43,772 nucleotides of DNA from Streptomyces aureus (GTDB lineage Bacteria > Actinomycetota > Actinomycetes > Streptomycetales > Streptomycetaceae): positions 1-43,772 of the forward strand of contig NZ_LIPQ01000165.1 in NCBI RefSeq assembly GCF_001418135.1, read 5' to 3'. The first letter of the stretch is position 1; each line of letters opens with the position of its first letter. Under the pieces are notes generated by a model. That model was not told the origin of the DNA and ran no database searches. It was given only the letters and a program-made list of their open reading frames with translations. Both the position numbers and the translations under genes were made by a program. This document shows, in pieces, positions 25,572 through 34,002 of this stretch.

Positions 25572-25650
25572 CCCATGGGTAATGAGCGCGCGTCCGACCG
25601 GGCATGGTTGGATGCGAACAAGAGGGTGAAGCGACCGGCAGGCGGGAATC

Positions 25651-26631
25651 GTGAAGATCTTCGGGAAGGTACGGCATCGGCCCTCCGCCTCATGGCGGCA
25701 GGCCACCGACCGCGCGTTCACGCTGATCGGCGACGGCCGGTACGAGGACGCGGGCGCACTTCTGACGCGCGCGGCGGATCTGGAGCCCTGGCTCTCGGAG
25801 TCCTGGTTCAACCTGGCGCTGCTGCACAAGTTCCGGCACGACTGGGAGCAGGCGCGCGCCGCCGGGCTCCGCGCCGTCGCGCTGCTCGACAAGGAGAGCG
25901 GCGCCCCCGACTGGTGGAACGTGGGCATCGCGGCGACCGCGCTCCAGGACTGGCCGCTGGCCCGCCGTGCCTGGCAGGCCTACGGACTGAAGGTCCCCGG
26001 CGCCGCCGCGGGCACCGGCGAGCCCGCCGGGATGGAGCTGGGCAGCGCCGCCGTCCGGCTGTCGCCCGAGGGCGAGGCCGAGGTCGTGTGGGGCCGCCGG
26101 CTCGACCCGGCCCGGATCGAGGTCCTCTCCATTCCGCTGCCGTCCTCCGGGCGCCGCTGGGGCGAGGTCGTCCTCCACGACGGCGTGCCGAACGGCGAGC
26201 GCACCACCACCGCCGGCCCCTCCTACCCGGTCTTCGACGAGATCGAGCTGTGGGCCCCTTCACCCGTTCCCACCTGGGTGGTCCTCCTGGAAGCGGCCAC
26301 CGAGGCCGACCGGGACGCCCTGGAGCAGCTGGCCGCGGAAGCGGGTTTCGCCGCGGAGGACTGGTCGTCCTCCGTGCGGCTGCTCTGCCGTGCCTGCTCC
26401 GAGTCGACCATGCCGAGCGCCGAGGGCGAGGGCGAGCACTCCGACCCGCACGACCACAGTGAGCCGGGCCACCCCGGGCCGCTCGGGCACCGCTCGCCGG
26501 GCGAGCTGTGGGTACCGGAGCGGGAGTGCGGCATCGCGGCCCCGGCGGGCCTGGTGCGCGGGCTCCTCGACGGCTGGGTGGCGGACAGCCCGGACAGCCG
26601 TGAGTGGCGCGATCTCGAAGAGGTCTGCTGA
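25651..26631 (+). CDS. TPR-containing protein, unknown function
   Basis: 326 residues from a GTG at 25651. The first 110 residues form two to three TPR-like helical pairs (ATDRAFTLIGDGRYEDAGALLTRAADLEP; SESWFNLALLHKFRHDWEQARAAGLRAVALL; WWNVGIAATALQDWPLARRAWQAYG). Residues about 120-240 are a beta-rich domain (EAEVVWGRRLDPARIEVLSIPLP, ELWAPSPVPTWVVLLEAA), then a His/Glu/Asp-rich linker and a C-terminal segment. There is no signal peptide. It stands alone between the HD pair and def. Conserved in relatives as far as I recall; the role is unknown. Confidence 0.8.
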   Translation: MKIFGKVRHRPSASWRQATDRAFTLIGDGRYEDAGALLTRAADLEPWLSESWFNLALLHKFRHDWEQARAAGLRAVALLDKESGAPDWWNVGIAATALQDWPLARRAWQAYGLKVPGAAAGTGEPAGMELGSAAVRLSPEGEAEVVWGRRLDPARIEVLSIPLPSSGRRWGEVVLHDGVPNGERTTTAGPSYPVFDEIELWAPSPVPTWVVLLEAATEADRDALEQLAAEAGFAAEDWSSSVRLLCRACSESTMPSAEGEGEHSDPHDHSEPGHPGPLGHRSPGELWVPERECGIAAPAGLVRGLLDGWVADSPDSREWRDLEEVC

Positions 26632-26712
26632 GCCGGGGGTGGCTCCTGGATCAGGCCGGGCCCGTAGGCTGTCTCTCGACGGAATCGGGTTTTCAGGAAG
26701 GCGCGGCCGGAC

Positions 26713-27348
26713 ATGGCGCAGCAGGAGACGGACGAGCAGACGCAGATCAACGACGGGTTCGTCGTGGACACGGAGGACTGCGAGGCGCGCGAGCTCGCCC
26801 ACCGTGAGCGCGGCACGGCCCGCCCGATCACGGTGGTCGGCAACCCGGTGCTCCACAAGGAGTGCAAGGACGTCACCGAGTTCGACGACTCGCTCGCGGC
26901 GCTCATCGACGACATGTTCGCGAGCCAGAAGGCCGCCGAGGGCGTGGGCCTCGCCGCGAACCAGATCGGCGTGGACCTCAAGGTCTTCGTCTACGACTGC
27001 CCCGACGACGAGGGCGTCCGGCACACCGGTGTCGTGATCAACCCGGTCCTGCAGGAGCTCCCGGCCGAGCAGCGCGTCCTCGACGAGTCCAACGAGGGCT
27101 GCCTCTCCGTGCCGACCGCCTACGCCGAGCTCGCTCGCCCCGACTACGCCGAGGTCCACGGCCAGGACGCCCAGGGCAACCCGATCAAGGTGCGCGGCAC
27201 GGGCTACTTCGCCCGCTGCCTCCAGCACGAGACGGACCACCTGTACGGCTACCTGTACATCGACCGCCTCTCCAAGCGGGACCGCAAGGACGCCCTGCGC
27301 CAGATGGAAGAGGGCACCCCGCGCTACGAGACGGTGCCGAACGCCTGA
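26713..27348 (+). CDS. def: Peptide deformylase
   Basis: 211 residues, ATG at 26713. It removes the formyl group from nascent proteins. All three motifs are present: [17 protein letters not shown] (metal Cys) and QHETDHL (metal His pair and catalytic Glu). An N-terminal extension of about 35 residues precedes the catalytic domain, as in several actinobacterial deformylases. It is followed by a strong palindromic terminator. Confidence 0.96.
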   Translation: MAQQETDEQTQINDGFVVDTEDCEARELAHRERGTARPITVVGNPVLHKECKDVTEFDDSLAALIDDMFASQKAAEGVGLAANQIGVDLKVFVYDCPDDEGVRHTGVVINPVLQELPAEQRVLDESNEGCLSVPTAYAELARPDYAEVHGQDAQGNPIKVRGTGYFARCLQHETDHLYGYLYIDRLSKRDRKDALRQMEEGTPRYETVPNA

Positions 27349-27362
27349 TCGCCGTGGACATG

Positions 27363-27402
27363 GGCCGGGCCCCGCTCCTTCGCGAAGGAGCGGGGCCCGG
27401 CC
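27363..27402. terminator. Bidirectional terminator after def
   Basis: A perfect 40-bp palindrome (27363-27382 with 27383-27402) followed by TTT on the plus strand. It separates def (plus) from the small peptide gene (minus, ends 27412). Confidence 0.9.
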
Positions 27403-27411
27403 TTTGCGCGA

Positions 27412-27513
27412 CTACTGCCAGCTCATGTCGCCGGCGACGGCGACGGCGGTCGCGCCGCCGACCAGCAGAGCGGTGAGCGCGGCGGTCGTGAGCGTACGAG
27501 CGAAGCGGATCAT
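27412..27513 (-). CDS. 33-residue exported or membrane-type peptide
   Basis: The minus-strand ATG at 27513 has a strong TGGGGGAAC ribosome site and the frame ends at TAG 27414-27412. The peptide begins MIRFARTLTTAALTALLVGG and ends in GDMSWQ: a positively charged start, a hydrophobic helix with small residues, then an Ala-x-Ala-like AVAVAG before GDMSWQ. Cleavage there would release only a few residues, so it may instead be a membrane peptide. It ends directly at the def terminator and starts 132 bases after the nrdB stop, so it has room for its own promoter. Function unknown. Confidence 0.65.
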   Translation of the reverse strand: MIRFARTLTTAALTALLVGGATAVAVAGDMSWQ

Positions 27514-27644
27514 GATGTTCCCCCAGGGGTGCGTGCTGCATGACGTGCCCCGTGGGGCCGCCGTACGACGGACCCATGAGGCAAGATCATTTTAGGCCGA
27601 GCGGCCGGCCGGCCGAACTCGCCCCCGCACGCGGACGTCGACGC

Positions 27645-28661
27645 TCAGAAGTCCTCGTCCAGGTCCACCGAGCCCTCGACCGCCACCTGGTAGGCGGACG
27701 GACGGCGCTCGAAGAAGTTCGTGAGCTCCTGGACGCCCTGGAGCTCCATGAACGAGAACGGGTTCTCGGAGCCGTACACCGGGGCGAAGCCGAGGCGCTG
27801 GAGGCGCTGGTCGGCGACGCACTGGAGGTACTCGCGCATCGACTCGGTGTTCATGCCCGGCAGGCCGTCGCCGCACAGGTCGCGGCCGAACTGCAGCTCC
27901 GCCTCGACGGCCTCCTTCAGCATGTCCGTGACCTGCTGCTGGAGGGCGTCGTCGAAGAGCTCCGGCTCCTCCTTGCGGACGGTGTCCACGACCTCGAAGG
28001 CGAAGTTCATGTGCATCGTCTCGTCCCGGAAGACCCAGTTGGTGCCGGTCGCGAGGCCGTGCAGCAGGCCGCGGGACCGGAACCAGTACACGTACGCGAA
28101 GGCGCCGTAGAAGAACAGGCCCTCGATGCACGCGGCGAAGCAGATGAGGTTCAGCAGGAAGCGGCGGCGGTCGGCGGCCGTCTCCAGGCGCTCGATCTTC
28201 TCGACCGAGTCCATCCACTTGAAGCAGAACTGCGCCTTCTCGCGGATGGAGGGGATCTCCTCGACCGCGTCGAACGCGGCGGCGCGGTCGTCCGGGTCGG
28301 GCAGGTAGGTGTCGAGCAGCGTCAGATAGAACTGGACGTGCACGGCCTCCTCGAACAGCTGGCGCGACAGGTACAGGCGCGCCTCCGGGGAGTTGATGTG
28401 CTTGTAGAGCGTCAGGACCAGGTTGTTCGAGACGATCGAGTCACCCGTCGCGAAGAACGCGACCAGACGGCCGATCATGTGCTGCTCGGCCGGTGTCAGC
28501 TTGGCGAGGTCGGCGACGTCCGAGTGGAGGTCGACCTCCTCCACGGTCCAGGTGTTCTTGATCGCGTCCCGGTAGCGCTCGTAGAAGTCCGGGTAGCGCA
28601 TCGGACGGAGGGTCAGCTCGAAGCCCGGGTCGAGGAGGTTCTTCTTTTCGTTGGTGCTCAT
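27645..28661 (-). CDS. nrdB: Class Ia ribonucleotide reductase, small (beta) subunit
   Basis: 338 residues from an ATG at 28661 that overlaps the nrdA stop (TAATG). It carries the diiron-oxo/tyrosyl radical cofactor. RQLFEEAVHVQFY supplies Glu, His and the radical Tyr in the E-x2-H-x3-Y spacing of class Ia, and NWVFRDETMHMNFAFEVV supplies the second metal half. The C-terminal tail (VAVEGSVDLDEDF) is the docking peptide for NrdA. Only the 33-residue peptide gene follows on this strand; the AraC-type nrdS reported downstream in S. coelicolor is not here. Confidence 0.96.
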   Translation of the reverse strand: MSTNEKKNLLDPGFELTLRPMRYPDFYERYRDAIKNTWTVEEVDLHSDVADLAKLTPAEQHMIGRLVAFFATGDSIVSNNLVLTLYKHINSPEARLYLSRQLFEEAVHVQFYLTLLDTYLPDPDDRAAAFDAVEEIPSIREKAQFCFKWMDSVEKIERLETAADRRRFLLNLICFAACIEGLFFYGAFAYVYWFRSRGLLHGLATGTNWVFRDETMHMNFAFEVVDTVRKEEPELFDDALQQQVTDMLKEAVEAELQFGRDLCGDGLPGMNTESMREYLQCVADQRLQRLGFAPVYGSENPFSFMELQGVQELTNFFERRPSAYQVAVEGSVDLDEDF

Positions 28662-31039
28662 TACTGGCAGGCCTCGCAGGACTCGGGGTTTTCCAGGGAG
28701 CAGGCGAGGGCGTCCGCGTCGGGGGTCGCCTGCTGGACGGGGATGGTGGCGGCGGTGGGCGTCGCGGCCTGGGCGGCGCGGGCGATCCGGGTCGCCGGAC
28801 GGGAGCGCAGGTAGTACGTCGTCTTCAGGCCCTGCTTCCAGGCGTACGCGTACATCGACGACAGCTTGCCGATCGTCGGCGTCTCCAGGAACAGGTTCAG
28901 CGACTGCGACTGGTCCAGGAACGGCGTCCGGGCGGCGGCCATGTCGATCAGACCGCGCTGCGGGATCTCCCACGCCGTGCGGTACAGCTCGCGCACCTCG
29001 GCCGGGACCCAGGTGAAGCCGGCCACCGAGCCGTTGGCGTCGCGCAGCGCCTCACGGGTCTGCGCGTCCCACACGCCGAGCTTCTTCAGCTCGTCGACCA
29101 GGTACGAGTTGACCTGGAGGAACTCGCCCGAGAGCGTCTCGCGCTTGAACAGGTTGGAGACCTGCGGCTCGATGCACTCGTACACACCGGCGATCGAGGC
29201 GATCGTCGCGGTCGGCGCGATGGCGAGGAGGAGGCTGTTGCGCATGCCGACCGTGGCGATCCGCTCGCGCAGGGCTGCCCACCGCTCGGGCCAGTTCAGC
29301 TCCACGTCGTAGTGGTCGGGGTGCAGGACACCGCGGGCGGCGCGGGTCTTGTCCCAGGCGGGGACCGGGCCGCTGCGCTCGGCGAGGTCGGCGGAGGCCT
29401 CGTACGCGGCGAGCATGATGCGCTCGGCGATACGGGTGGACAGCGCGCGGGCCTCGGCGGAGTCGAACGGCAGCTTCAGCTGGAAGAAGACGTCCTGGAG
29501 GCCCATCGCGCCCAGGCCGACCGGCCGCCAGCGGGCGTTGGAGCGGCCCGCCTGCTCGGTCGGGTAGAAGTTGATGTCGACGACCCGGTCGAGGAAGGTG
29601 ACGGCCGTACGGACGGTGGAGTCGAGGCGCTCCCAGTCGATGTCGCCGTCGACGACGAAGGCGCCGAGGTTGACCGAGCCCAGGTTGCAGACCGCGGTCT
29701 CGCCGTCGTCGGTGACCTCCAGGATCTCCGTGCAGAGGTTGGAGGAGTGGACGGTGTGGCCGGGCTCGGCGGTCTGGTTGGCCGTCCGGTTCGAGGCGTC
29801 CTTGAAGGTCATCCAGCCGTTGCCGGTCTGGGCCAGGGTCCGCATCATCCGGCCGTAGAGGTCGCGGGCCGGCATCGTCTTGCGGGCCAGGCCCGCCGCC
29901 TCGGCCTTGTGGTAGGCGGCGTCGAACTCCTCGCCCCACAGGTCGACCAGCTCGGGGACGTCCGCCGGGGAGAACAGCGACCAGTCGGCGTCGGCGTTGA
30001 CCCGGCGCATGAACTCGTCCGGGATCCAGTGCGCCAGGTTCAGGTTGTGCGTACGGCGCTGGTCCTCGCCCGTGTTGTCGCGGAGTTCCAGGAACTCCTC
30101 GATGTCCGCGTGCCAGGTCTCCAGGTAGACGGCGGCGGCGCCCTTGCGGCGGCCGCCCTGGTTCACGGCGGCGACGGAGGCGTCGAGGGTCTTCAGGAAC
30201 GGCACGATGCCGTTGGAGTGCCCGTTGGTGCCGCGGATCAGCGAACCGCGGGCGCGGATGCGGGAGTAGGAGAGGCCGATGCCGCCCGCGTGCTTCGAGA
30301 GGCGCGCCACCTGGTGGTAGCGGTCGTAGATGGAGTCCAGCTCGTCCTGCGGGGAGTCCAGGAGGTAGCAGGAGGACATCTGCGGGTGGCGGGTGCCGGA
30401 GTTGAAGAGCGTGGGGGAGGAGGGCAGGTAGTCGAGCCGGCTCATCAGGCGGTAGAGGGCGGTGACTTCGTCGAGCGCGCGCACGCTGTCGTCCTCCGCG
30501 AGGCCGCAGGCCACGCGGAGCATGAAGTGCTGCGGGGTCTCGATCACCTTGCGGGTGATCGGGTGGCGCAGCAGGTAGCGCGAGTAGAGGGTGCGCAGGC
30601 CGAAGTAGCCGAAGCGGTCGTCGGCGGCCGCGTCGATCGTCGCGTCGAGCCGGTCCGCGTGGCGCCCCACGAACTCGGCGGTGCGGTCGGCGATCAGGCC
30701 CTCGCGGTGACCGACGGCGACGGAGGCCGAGAAGGAGAACGAGCCCTGGCCGGCCGCCTCGTCGGCGATCGTGATCGTCAGGAGCCGGGCGGCGAGCCGG
30801 GAGTACGCCGGGTCCTCGGCGATCAGACCGGCGGCCGACTCGGTGGCCAGCTCGCGCAGTTCCGCCTCGTCCGCCACGGCGCTGCGGCCGCGGAGCGCGG
30901 CGGCGGCGACCTTGCCGGGGTCGGTGTCGGGGAGATCGGCGGTGAGGTCGGTCAGGGTCCGCAGCAGCACGGTCCCGGGGCCGTCGCTCTCGACCGCGGA
31001 AGCCTCGGCGGAAGCCGGATCGGCGGGCGCGATGGTCAC
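28661..31039 (-). CDS. nrdA: Class Ia ribonucleotide reductase, large (alpha) subunit
   Basis: 792 residues from a GTG at 31039 (GGGAG 10 bases upstream); the frame is open further upstream only through the riboswitch. It reduces ribonucleoside diphosphates. Active-site pieces are visible: the redox Cys in HPQMSSCYLLDSP, SSNLCTEILEV with the thiyl-radical Cys, CNLGSVNLGAF, the radical-path tyrosines in QGLKTTYYLRSRP, and the C-terminal swinging ESCEACQ. The N-terminal allosteric region is only partly like a standard ATP cone. Expression is expected to be shut off by cobalamin through the upstream riboswitch, switching cells to the B12-dependent class II enzyme. Confidence 0.96.
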   Translation of the reverse strand: MTIAPADPASAEASAVESDGPGTVLLRTLTDLTADLPDTDPGKVAAAALRGRSAVADEAELRELATESAAGLIAEDPAYSRLAARLLTITIADEAAGQGSFSFSASVAVGHREGLIADRTAEFVGRHADRLDATIDAAADDRFGYFGLRTLYSRYLLRHPITRKVIETPQHFMLRVACGLAEDDSVRALDEVTALYRLMSRLDYLPSSPTLFNSGTRHPQMSSCYLLDSPQDELDSIYDRYHQVARLSKHAGGIGLSYSRIRARGSLIRGTNGHSNGIVPFLKTLDASVAAVNQGGRRKGAAAVYLETWHADIEEFLELRDNTGEDQRRTHNLNLAHWIPDEFMRRVNADADWSLFSPADVPELVDLWGEEFDAAYHKAEAAGLARKTMPARDLYGRMMRTLAQTGNGWMTFKDASNRTANQTAEPGHTVHSSNLCTEILEVTDDGETAVCNLGSVNLGAFVVDGDIDWERLDSTVRTAVTFLDRVVDINFYPTEQAGRSNARWRPVGLGAMGLQDVFFQLKLPFDSAEARALSTRIAERIMLAAYEASADLAERSGPVPAWDKTRAARGVLHPDHYDVELNWPERWAALRERIATVGMRNSLLLAIAPTATIASIAGVYECIEPQVSNLFKRETLSGEFLQVNSYLVDELKKLGVWDAQTREALRDANGSVAGFTWVPAEVRELYRTAWEIPQRGLIDMAAARTPFLDQSQSLNLFLETPTIGKLSSMYAYAWKQGLKTTYYLRSRPATRIARAAQAATPTAATIPVQQATPDADALACSLENPESCEACQ

Positions 31040-31178
31040 GTGGGGGCTCTCCCTCGCTCGGCTCGGGGCCGCGGGCGGGGGAAGGCGGGCAGGCGGGCAT
31101 CCGTAACGCCGGACGCGACGCTTCCACCGGCCCACTCCGCGAGGCCCGGACGTCATTGGCACCCGGAACGGACGGACC

Positions 31179-31299
31179 GGATGCGCTGGCGGCAGGTCCT
31201 CGGACTCACCTCGCCCGAATACGTCGTATCCGTACGAAGCACACCGTTGCGGGACAGTTCCGGATTCGCGCCGGATTCCCCTGCGTCGACAGCGAGCAT
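31179..31299 (-). promoter_or_regulatory. Cobalamin (B12) riboswitch of nrdAB
   Basis: On the minus strand, the core GGGGAATCCGGCGCGAATCC is followed by CTGTCCCGCAACGGTGTG and, about 40 bases on, the B12 box GAGTCCGAGGACCTGCCG. ATGCTCGCTG at the 5' end can pair with CAGCGCAT at the 3' end to close P1. This fits RF00174. The expression platform lies between 31178 and 31040 and has no T-tract. Control of Streptomyces class Ia nrd genes by such a riboswitch is established. Confidence 0.92.
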
Positions 31300-31305
31300 G
31301 AGCAT

Positions 31306-31343
31306 ACATGTGGGGGGCGCTGCTTGCGGAACCCCCCACATGT
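31306..31343. promoter_or_regulatory. 12-bp inverted repeat; possible NrdR box pair or terminator
   Basis: ACATGTGGGGGG (31306-31317) and CCCCCCACATGT (31332-31343). It may be the terminator of the GNAT gene, which ends 16 bases away. But the two ACATGT centres are 32 bp apart, three helical turns, the spacing of paired NrdR boxes, and the right-hand copy continues into TTGTGT like an NrdR half-site. It lies upstream of the riboswitch, where the nrdAB promoter must be. Confidence 0.45.
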
Positions 31344-31359
31344 TGTGTCGCCCCCCGGC

Positions 31360-31860
31360 TCAGAACTCCAAGGAGTAGGTGCGCAGGCGGTGGTCGGGGA
31401 TCGGCTCCCAGTCCCGGTCCGGGGTGCGCACGAAGCCCAGGCGCTCGTAGATCCGGTGCGCGGAGACCATCGTGACGTCCGTGGACAGCACGATGCGGCG
31501 ACACCCGGGGAGGGCCCGCGCCCGCTCGATACAGGCCCGTACGAGGGCCTCTCCGACGCCCCGGCCGCGGGCCTCCCGGGAGACCACGAGCATCCGGAAC
31601 TCGGCCTCGCCCTCGATCGCGATGTCCGCCCACGGAGTGGCGCCGGTGGCGAAGGTCACCCCGCCGAGCAGCCGCCCGTCGCCGTCCTCGGCGACGAGCA
31701 CCTCGCTCTCGCGCGCCCGCCGGGCCGTGTCCCGGAGCACGTGCAGATACGAGTCCTCCGCCCCGTACTTCAGCAGCCCGTCGTTCAGATAGGTCCCCGC
31801 GGTGAGCTCACCGAGCGCCTCGTAGTCCTCGGGCCGTACCGCCCTGATCGTGAAGTCCAT
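31360..31860 (-). CDS. GNAT-family N-acetyltransferase
   Basis: 166 residues, ATG at 31860. It has the complete GNAT fold pattern: IRAVRPEDYEALGELT at the N-terminus, EFRMLVVSREARGRGVGEALVRA with the acetyl-CoA loop RGRGVG, and AHRIYERLGFVRTPDRDW near the end. The acceptor substrate cannot be told. It is upstream of nrdA on the same strand but separated by the inverted repeat and the riboswitch, so it is probably independent. Confidence 0.9.
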   Translation of the reverse strand: MDFTIRAVRPEDYEALGELTAGTYLNDGLLKYGAEDSYLHVLRDTARRARESEVLVAEDGDGRLLGGVTFATGATPWADIAIEGEAEFRMLVVSREARGRGVGEALVRACIERARALPGCRRIVLSTDVTMVSAHRIYERLGFVRTPDRDWEPIPDHRLRTYSLEF

Positions 31861-31928
31861 GAGGGCAGTGTGCCTGCGGCCGCGCGGAGGTCCCCAGCCG
31901 GCCGTCTCGGTGCCGCAGCCGGGGACGG

Positions 31929-31968
31929 CGAAGGCCGCCGTGCCTCCGGGGAGGCAGGACGGCCTTCG
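31929..31968. terminator. Terminator of the mctP-like gene
   Basis: CGAAGGCCG/CGGCCTTCG outer stem (31929-31937 with 31960-31968) and an inner TGCCTCC/GGAGGCA stem, just after the symporter stop at 31987 on the minus strand. Confidence 0.8.
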
Positions 31969-31986
31969 TCGGTGTCCGGCGCTGGT

Positions 31987-33612
31987 TCAGTGGGTCTCGG
32001 CGCCGATCTTCGGGAGCTTCGTGCTGACCCCGGCGTCGCCGGCGTCGGCCGTGTAGTCCTCCGGGGAGGTCTGGTCGGTGCCCTCGGGGGCCTTGACGGC
32101 CTTGAGGACGAAGGTCAGGACGACCGTGACGAGGACGTTGAGGAGGAACGCGGTGAGACCGATGTAGCCGATCTCGCCGATGCCCGGGATCTCCGCGGAG
32201 GAGCCGCCGAAGTGCTTCTGCGTCGGGCTCGCGACCCCGTACGCGGCGACCGTTCCGTAGATCATGCCGACGGCCCAGCCGGCGAGCAGCGCCCAGCGGT
32301 GGAACCAGCGGGTGAAGAGACCGCCGACGAGGGCCGGGAAGGTCTGGAGGATCCAGATGCCGCCGAGCAGCTGGAAGTTGATCGCGACCGTCTTGTCCAT
32401 GGTGAGGACGAAGGCGAGCGCGCCGACCTTCACGAGCAGCGAGACCAGCTTGGAGACCTTGGTCTCCTGGGCCGGGGTGGCGTCCGGCTTGATGAAGTCC
32501 TTGTAGATGTTGCGGGTGAAGAGGTTGGCCGCGGCGATCGACATGATCGCGGCCGGCACGAGCGCGCCGATGCCGATCGCGGCGAACGCGACGCCCGCGA
32601 ACCAGTCCGGGAACATCGTCTCGAAGAGCTGCGGGATGGCGAGCTGGCCGTTCTTCACCTGGATCCCGGCGGCGATCGCCATGAATCCGAGCAGTGCGAG
32701 CAGGCCCAGCATCAGCGAGTACAGCGGCAGGATCGTGGTGTTGCGGCGGATGACCTCACGGCTCCGGGACGACAGCGTCGCCGTGATGGAGTGCGGGTAC
32801 ATGAAGAGCGCGAGCGCCGAGCCGAGCGCCAGCGTCGCGTACGTCCACTGGCCGGCCTCGCCGGGGACGAGCGAGCCGCGCGGCTTTCCGGTCGCCGGGT
32901 TGGTCTGCGCGTACGCCTCGCCCGCCTTGGCGAAGATCTCGTCGAAGCCGCCCAGCTTGATCGGGATGTAGATGATCGCCACCGCGATGACGATGTAGAT
33001 CAGGGTGTCCTTGACGAAGGCGATGAGCGCGGGGGCGCGCAGGCCCGAGGAGTACGTGTACGCCGCGAGGACACCGAAGGCGATGAGCAGCGGCAGGTCC
33101 TTGATGAACCAGTGGGTGGTCTCGCCGCCGCCGACGCCCATCACGTCCAGGACGGCCTGGATGCCGACGAGCTGGAGCGCGATGTACGGCATGGTGGCGA
33201 GGATGCCGGTGACCGCCACCGCGAGGGAGAGGCCCTTGGAGTCCCAGCGGCCGCGCACGAAGTCCGAGGTGGTGACGTATCCGTGCTTGTGCGAGACCGA
33301 CCAGAGGCGCGGCAGGAAGGTGAAGATCAGCGGGTAGACCAGGATCGTGTACGGGACGGCGAAGAAGCCGGCCGCGCCGGCCGCGTAGATGGCCGCCGGG
33401 ACGGCGACGAAGGTGTACGCGGTGTAGAGGTCGCCGCCGAGCAGGAACCAGGTCACCCAGGTGCCGAACGACCGGCCGCCCAGGCCCCATTCGTCGAGGC
33501 TGTTCTCGTTCTCGGCCTTGCGCCAGCGCGAGGCGAGGAAGCCCATGACCGTGACGGCCAGGAAGAAGAAGATGAAGACGGCGAGTGCGACGCCGTTCAC
33601 GCCGTCCTTCAT
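31987..33612 (-). CDS. Sodium:solute symporter, monocarboxylate permease MctP-like
   Basis: 541 residues from an ATG at 33612 that overlaps the stop of the small partner (ATGA). It has about 13 membrane helices of the SSS family. Landmarks are WGLGGRSFGTWVTWFLLGGDLYTAYTFVAVPAAIY at the N-terminus, TYSSGLRAPALIAFVKDTLIY, and GIGALVPAAIMSIAAANLFTRNIYKD (SSS signature region). Rhizobial MctP takes up lactate, pyruvate, propionate and similar acids; the substrate here is inferred from that relationship and from the paired DUF3311 gene. Confidence 0.9.
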   Translation of the reverse strand: MKDGVNGVALAVFIFFFLAVTVMGFLASRWRKAENENSLDEWGLGGRSFGTWVTWFLLGGDLYTAYTFVAVPAAIYAAGAAGFFAVPYTILVYPLIFTFLPRLWSVSHKHGYVTTSDFVRGRWDSKGLSLAVAVTGILATMPYIALQLVGIQAVLDVMGVGGGETTHWFIKDLPLLIAFGVLAAYTYSSGLRAPALIAFVKDTLIYIVIAVAIIYIPIKLGGFDEIFAKAGEAYAQTNPATGKPRGSLVPGEAGQWTYATLALGSALALFMYPHSITATLSSRSREVIRRNTTILPLYSLMLGLLALLGFMAIAAGIQVKNGQLAIPQLFETMFPDWFAGVAFAAIGIGALVPAAIMSIAAANLFTRNIYKDFIKPDATPAQETKVSKLVSLLVKVGALAFVLTMDKTVAINFQLLGGIWILQTFPALVGGLFTRWFHRWALLAGWAVGMIYGTVAAYGVASPTQKHFGGSSAEIPGIGEIGYIGLTAFLLNVLVTVVLTFVLKAVKAPEGTDQTSPEDYTADAGDAGVSTKLPKIGAETH

Positions 33613-33863
33613 CGCTCGTCACCCCCCTTGCGGGCGCGCTGGTCCAGCTGCCACAGCTTGTACGCGACCATGGTGAGCGCGGTGGAGACCAGCACCCAGA
33701 GCATCTGGTACCAGTAGAAGAACGGGATGCCCGCGAAGAGCGGTTCGGCCTTCGCGTACGAGCTCACCCAGAGCATCGCGACGAACGGCGCGAACAGACA
33801 GAGCGCGATCACCACTCTCAGGGGTGTGATGGTGGGTTGTTTCCCTTGTGTCGCTTCTGGCAT
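33609..33863 (-). CDS. DUF3311 small membrane protein, symporter partner
   Basis: 84 residues from an ATG at 33863; an in-frame ATG at 33932 would add 23 residues and also has a purine-rich site, so the start is uncertain. There are two membrane helices (LRVVIALCLFAPFVAMLWVSSYA and FFYWYQMLWVLVSTALTMVAYKLW) with a short loop (LFAGIPFF). This is the DUF3311 family, regularly encoded just before SSS symporters; here its TGA overlaps the symporter ATG. It probably is an accessory subunit. Confidence 0.88.
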   Translation of the reverse strand: MPEATQGKQPTITPLRVVIALCLFAPFVAMLWVSSYAKAEPLFAGIPFFYWYQMLWVLVSTALTMVAYKLWQLDQRARKGGDER

Positions 33864-34002
33864 GGCGATTCCGGTCCCCTCACTGATCACCTCGGTAATG
33901 CTGGGGAAATCTAGGGGACTGTTCTGCTCCATGGAACCCCCGTCCGCATAACGGATGGGACTACGTCAGCTGCGCCGTGGGAGCGGTTCCCCGGCGCGGT
34001 GC

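Noticed and set aside
27580..27625. GGCCGGCC-rich palindromes after nrdB as a terminator
   Set aside because: The pairing is imperfect and ambiguous; not strong enough to list as a feature.
31043..31633. N-terminal extension of nrdA through the leader region
   Set aside because: The extra codons are the translated cobalamin riboswitch and intergenic DNA; the GTG at 31039 has a ribosome site.
31156..33717. 853-residue plus-strand open frame over the GNAT and symporter genes
   Set aside because: Low-complexity antisense translation of real genes.
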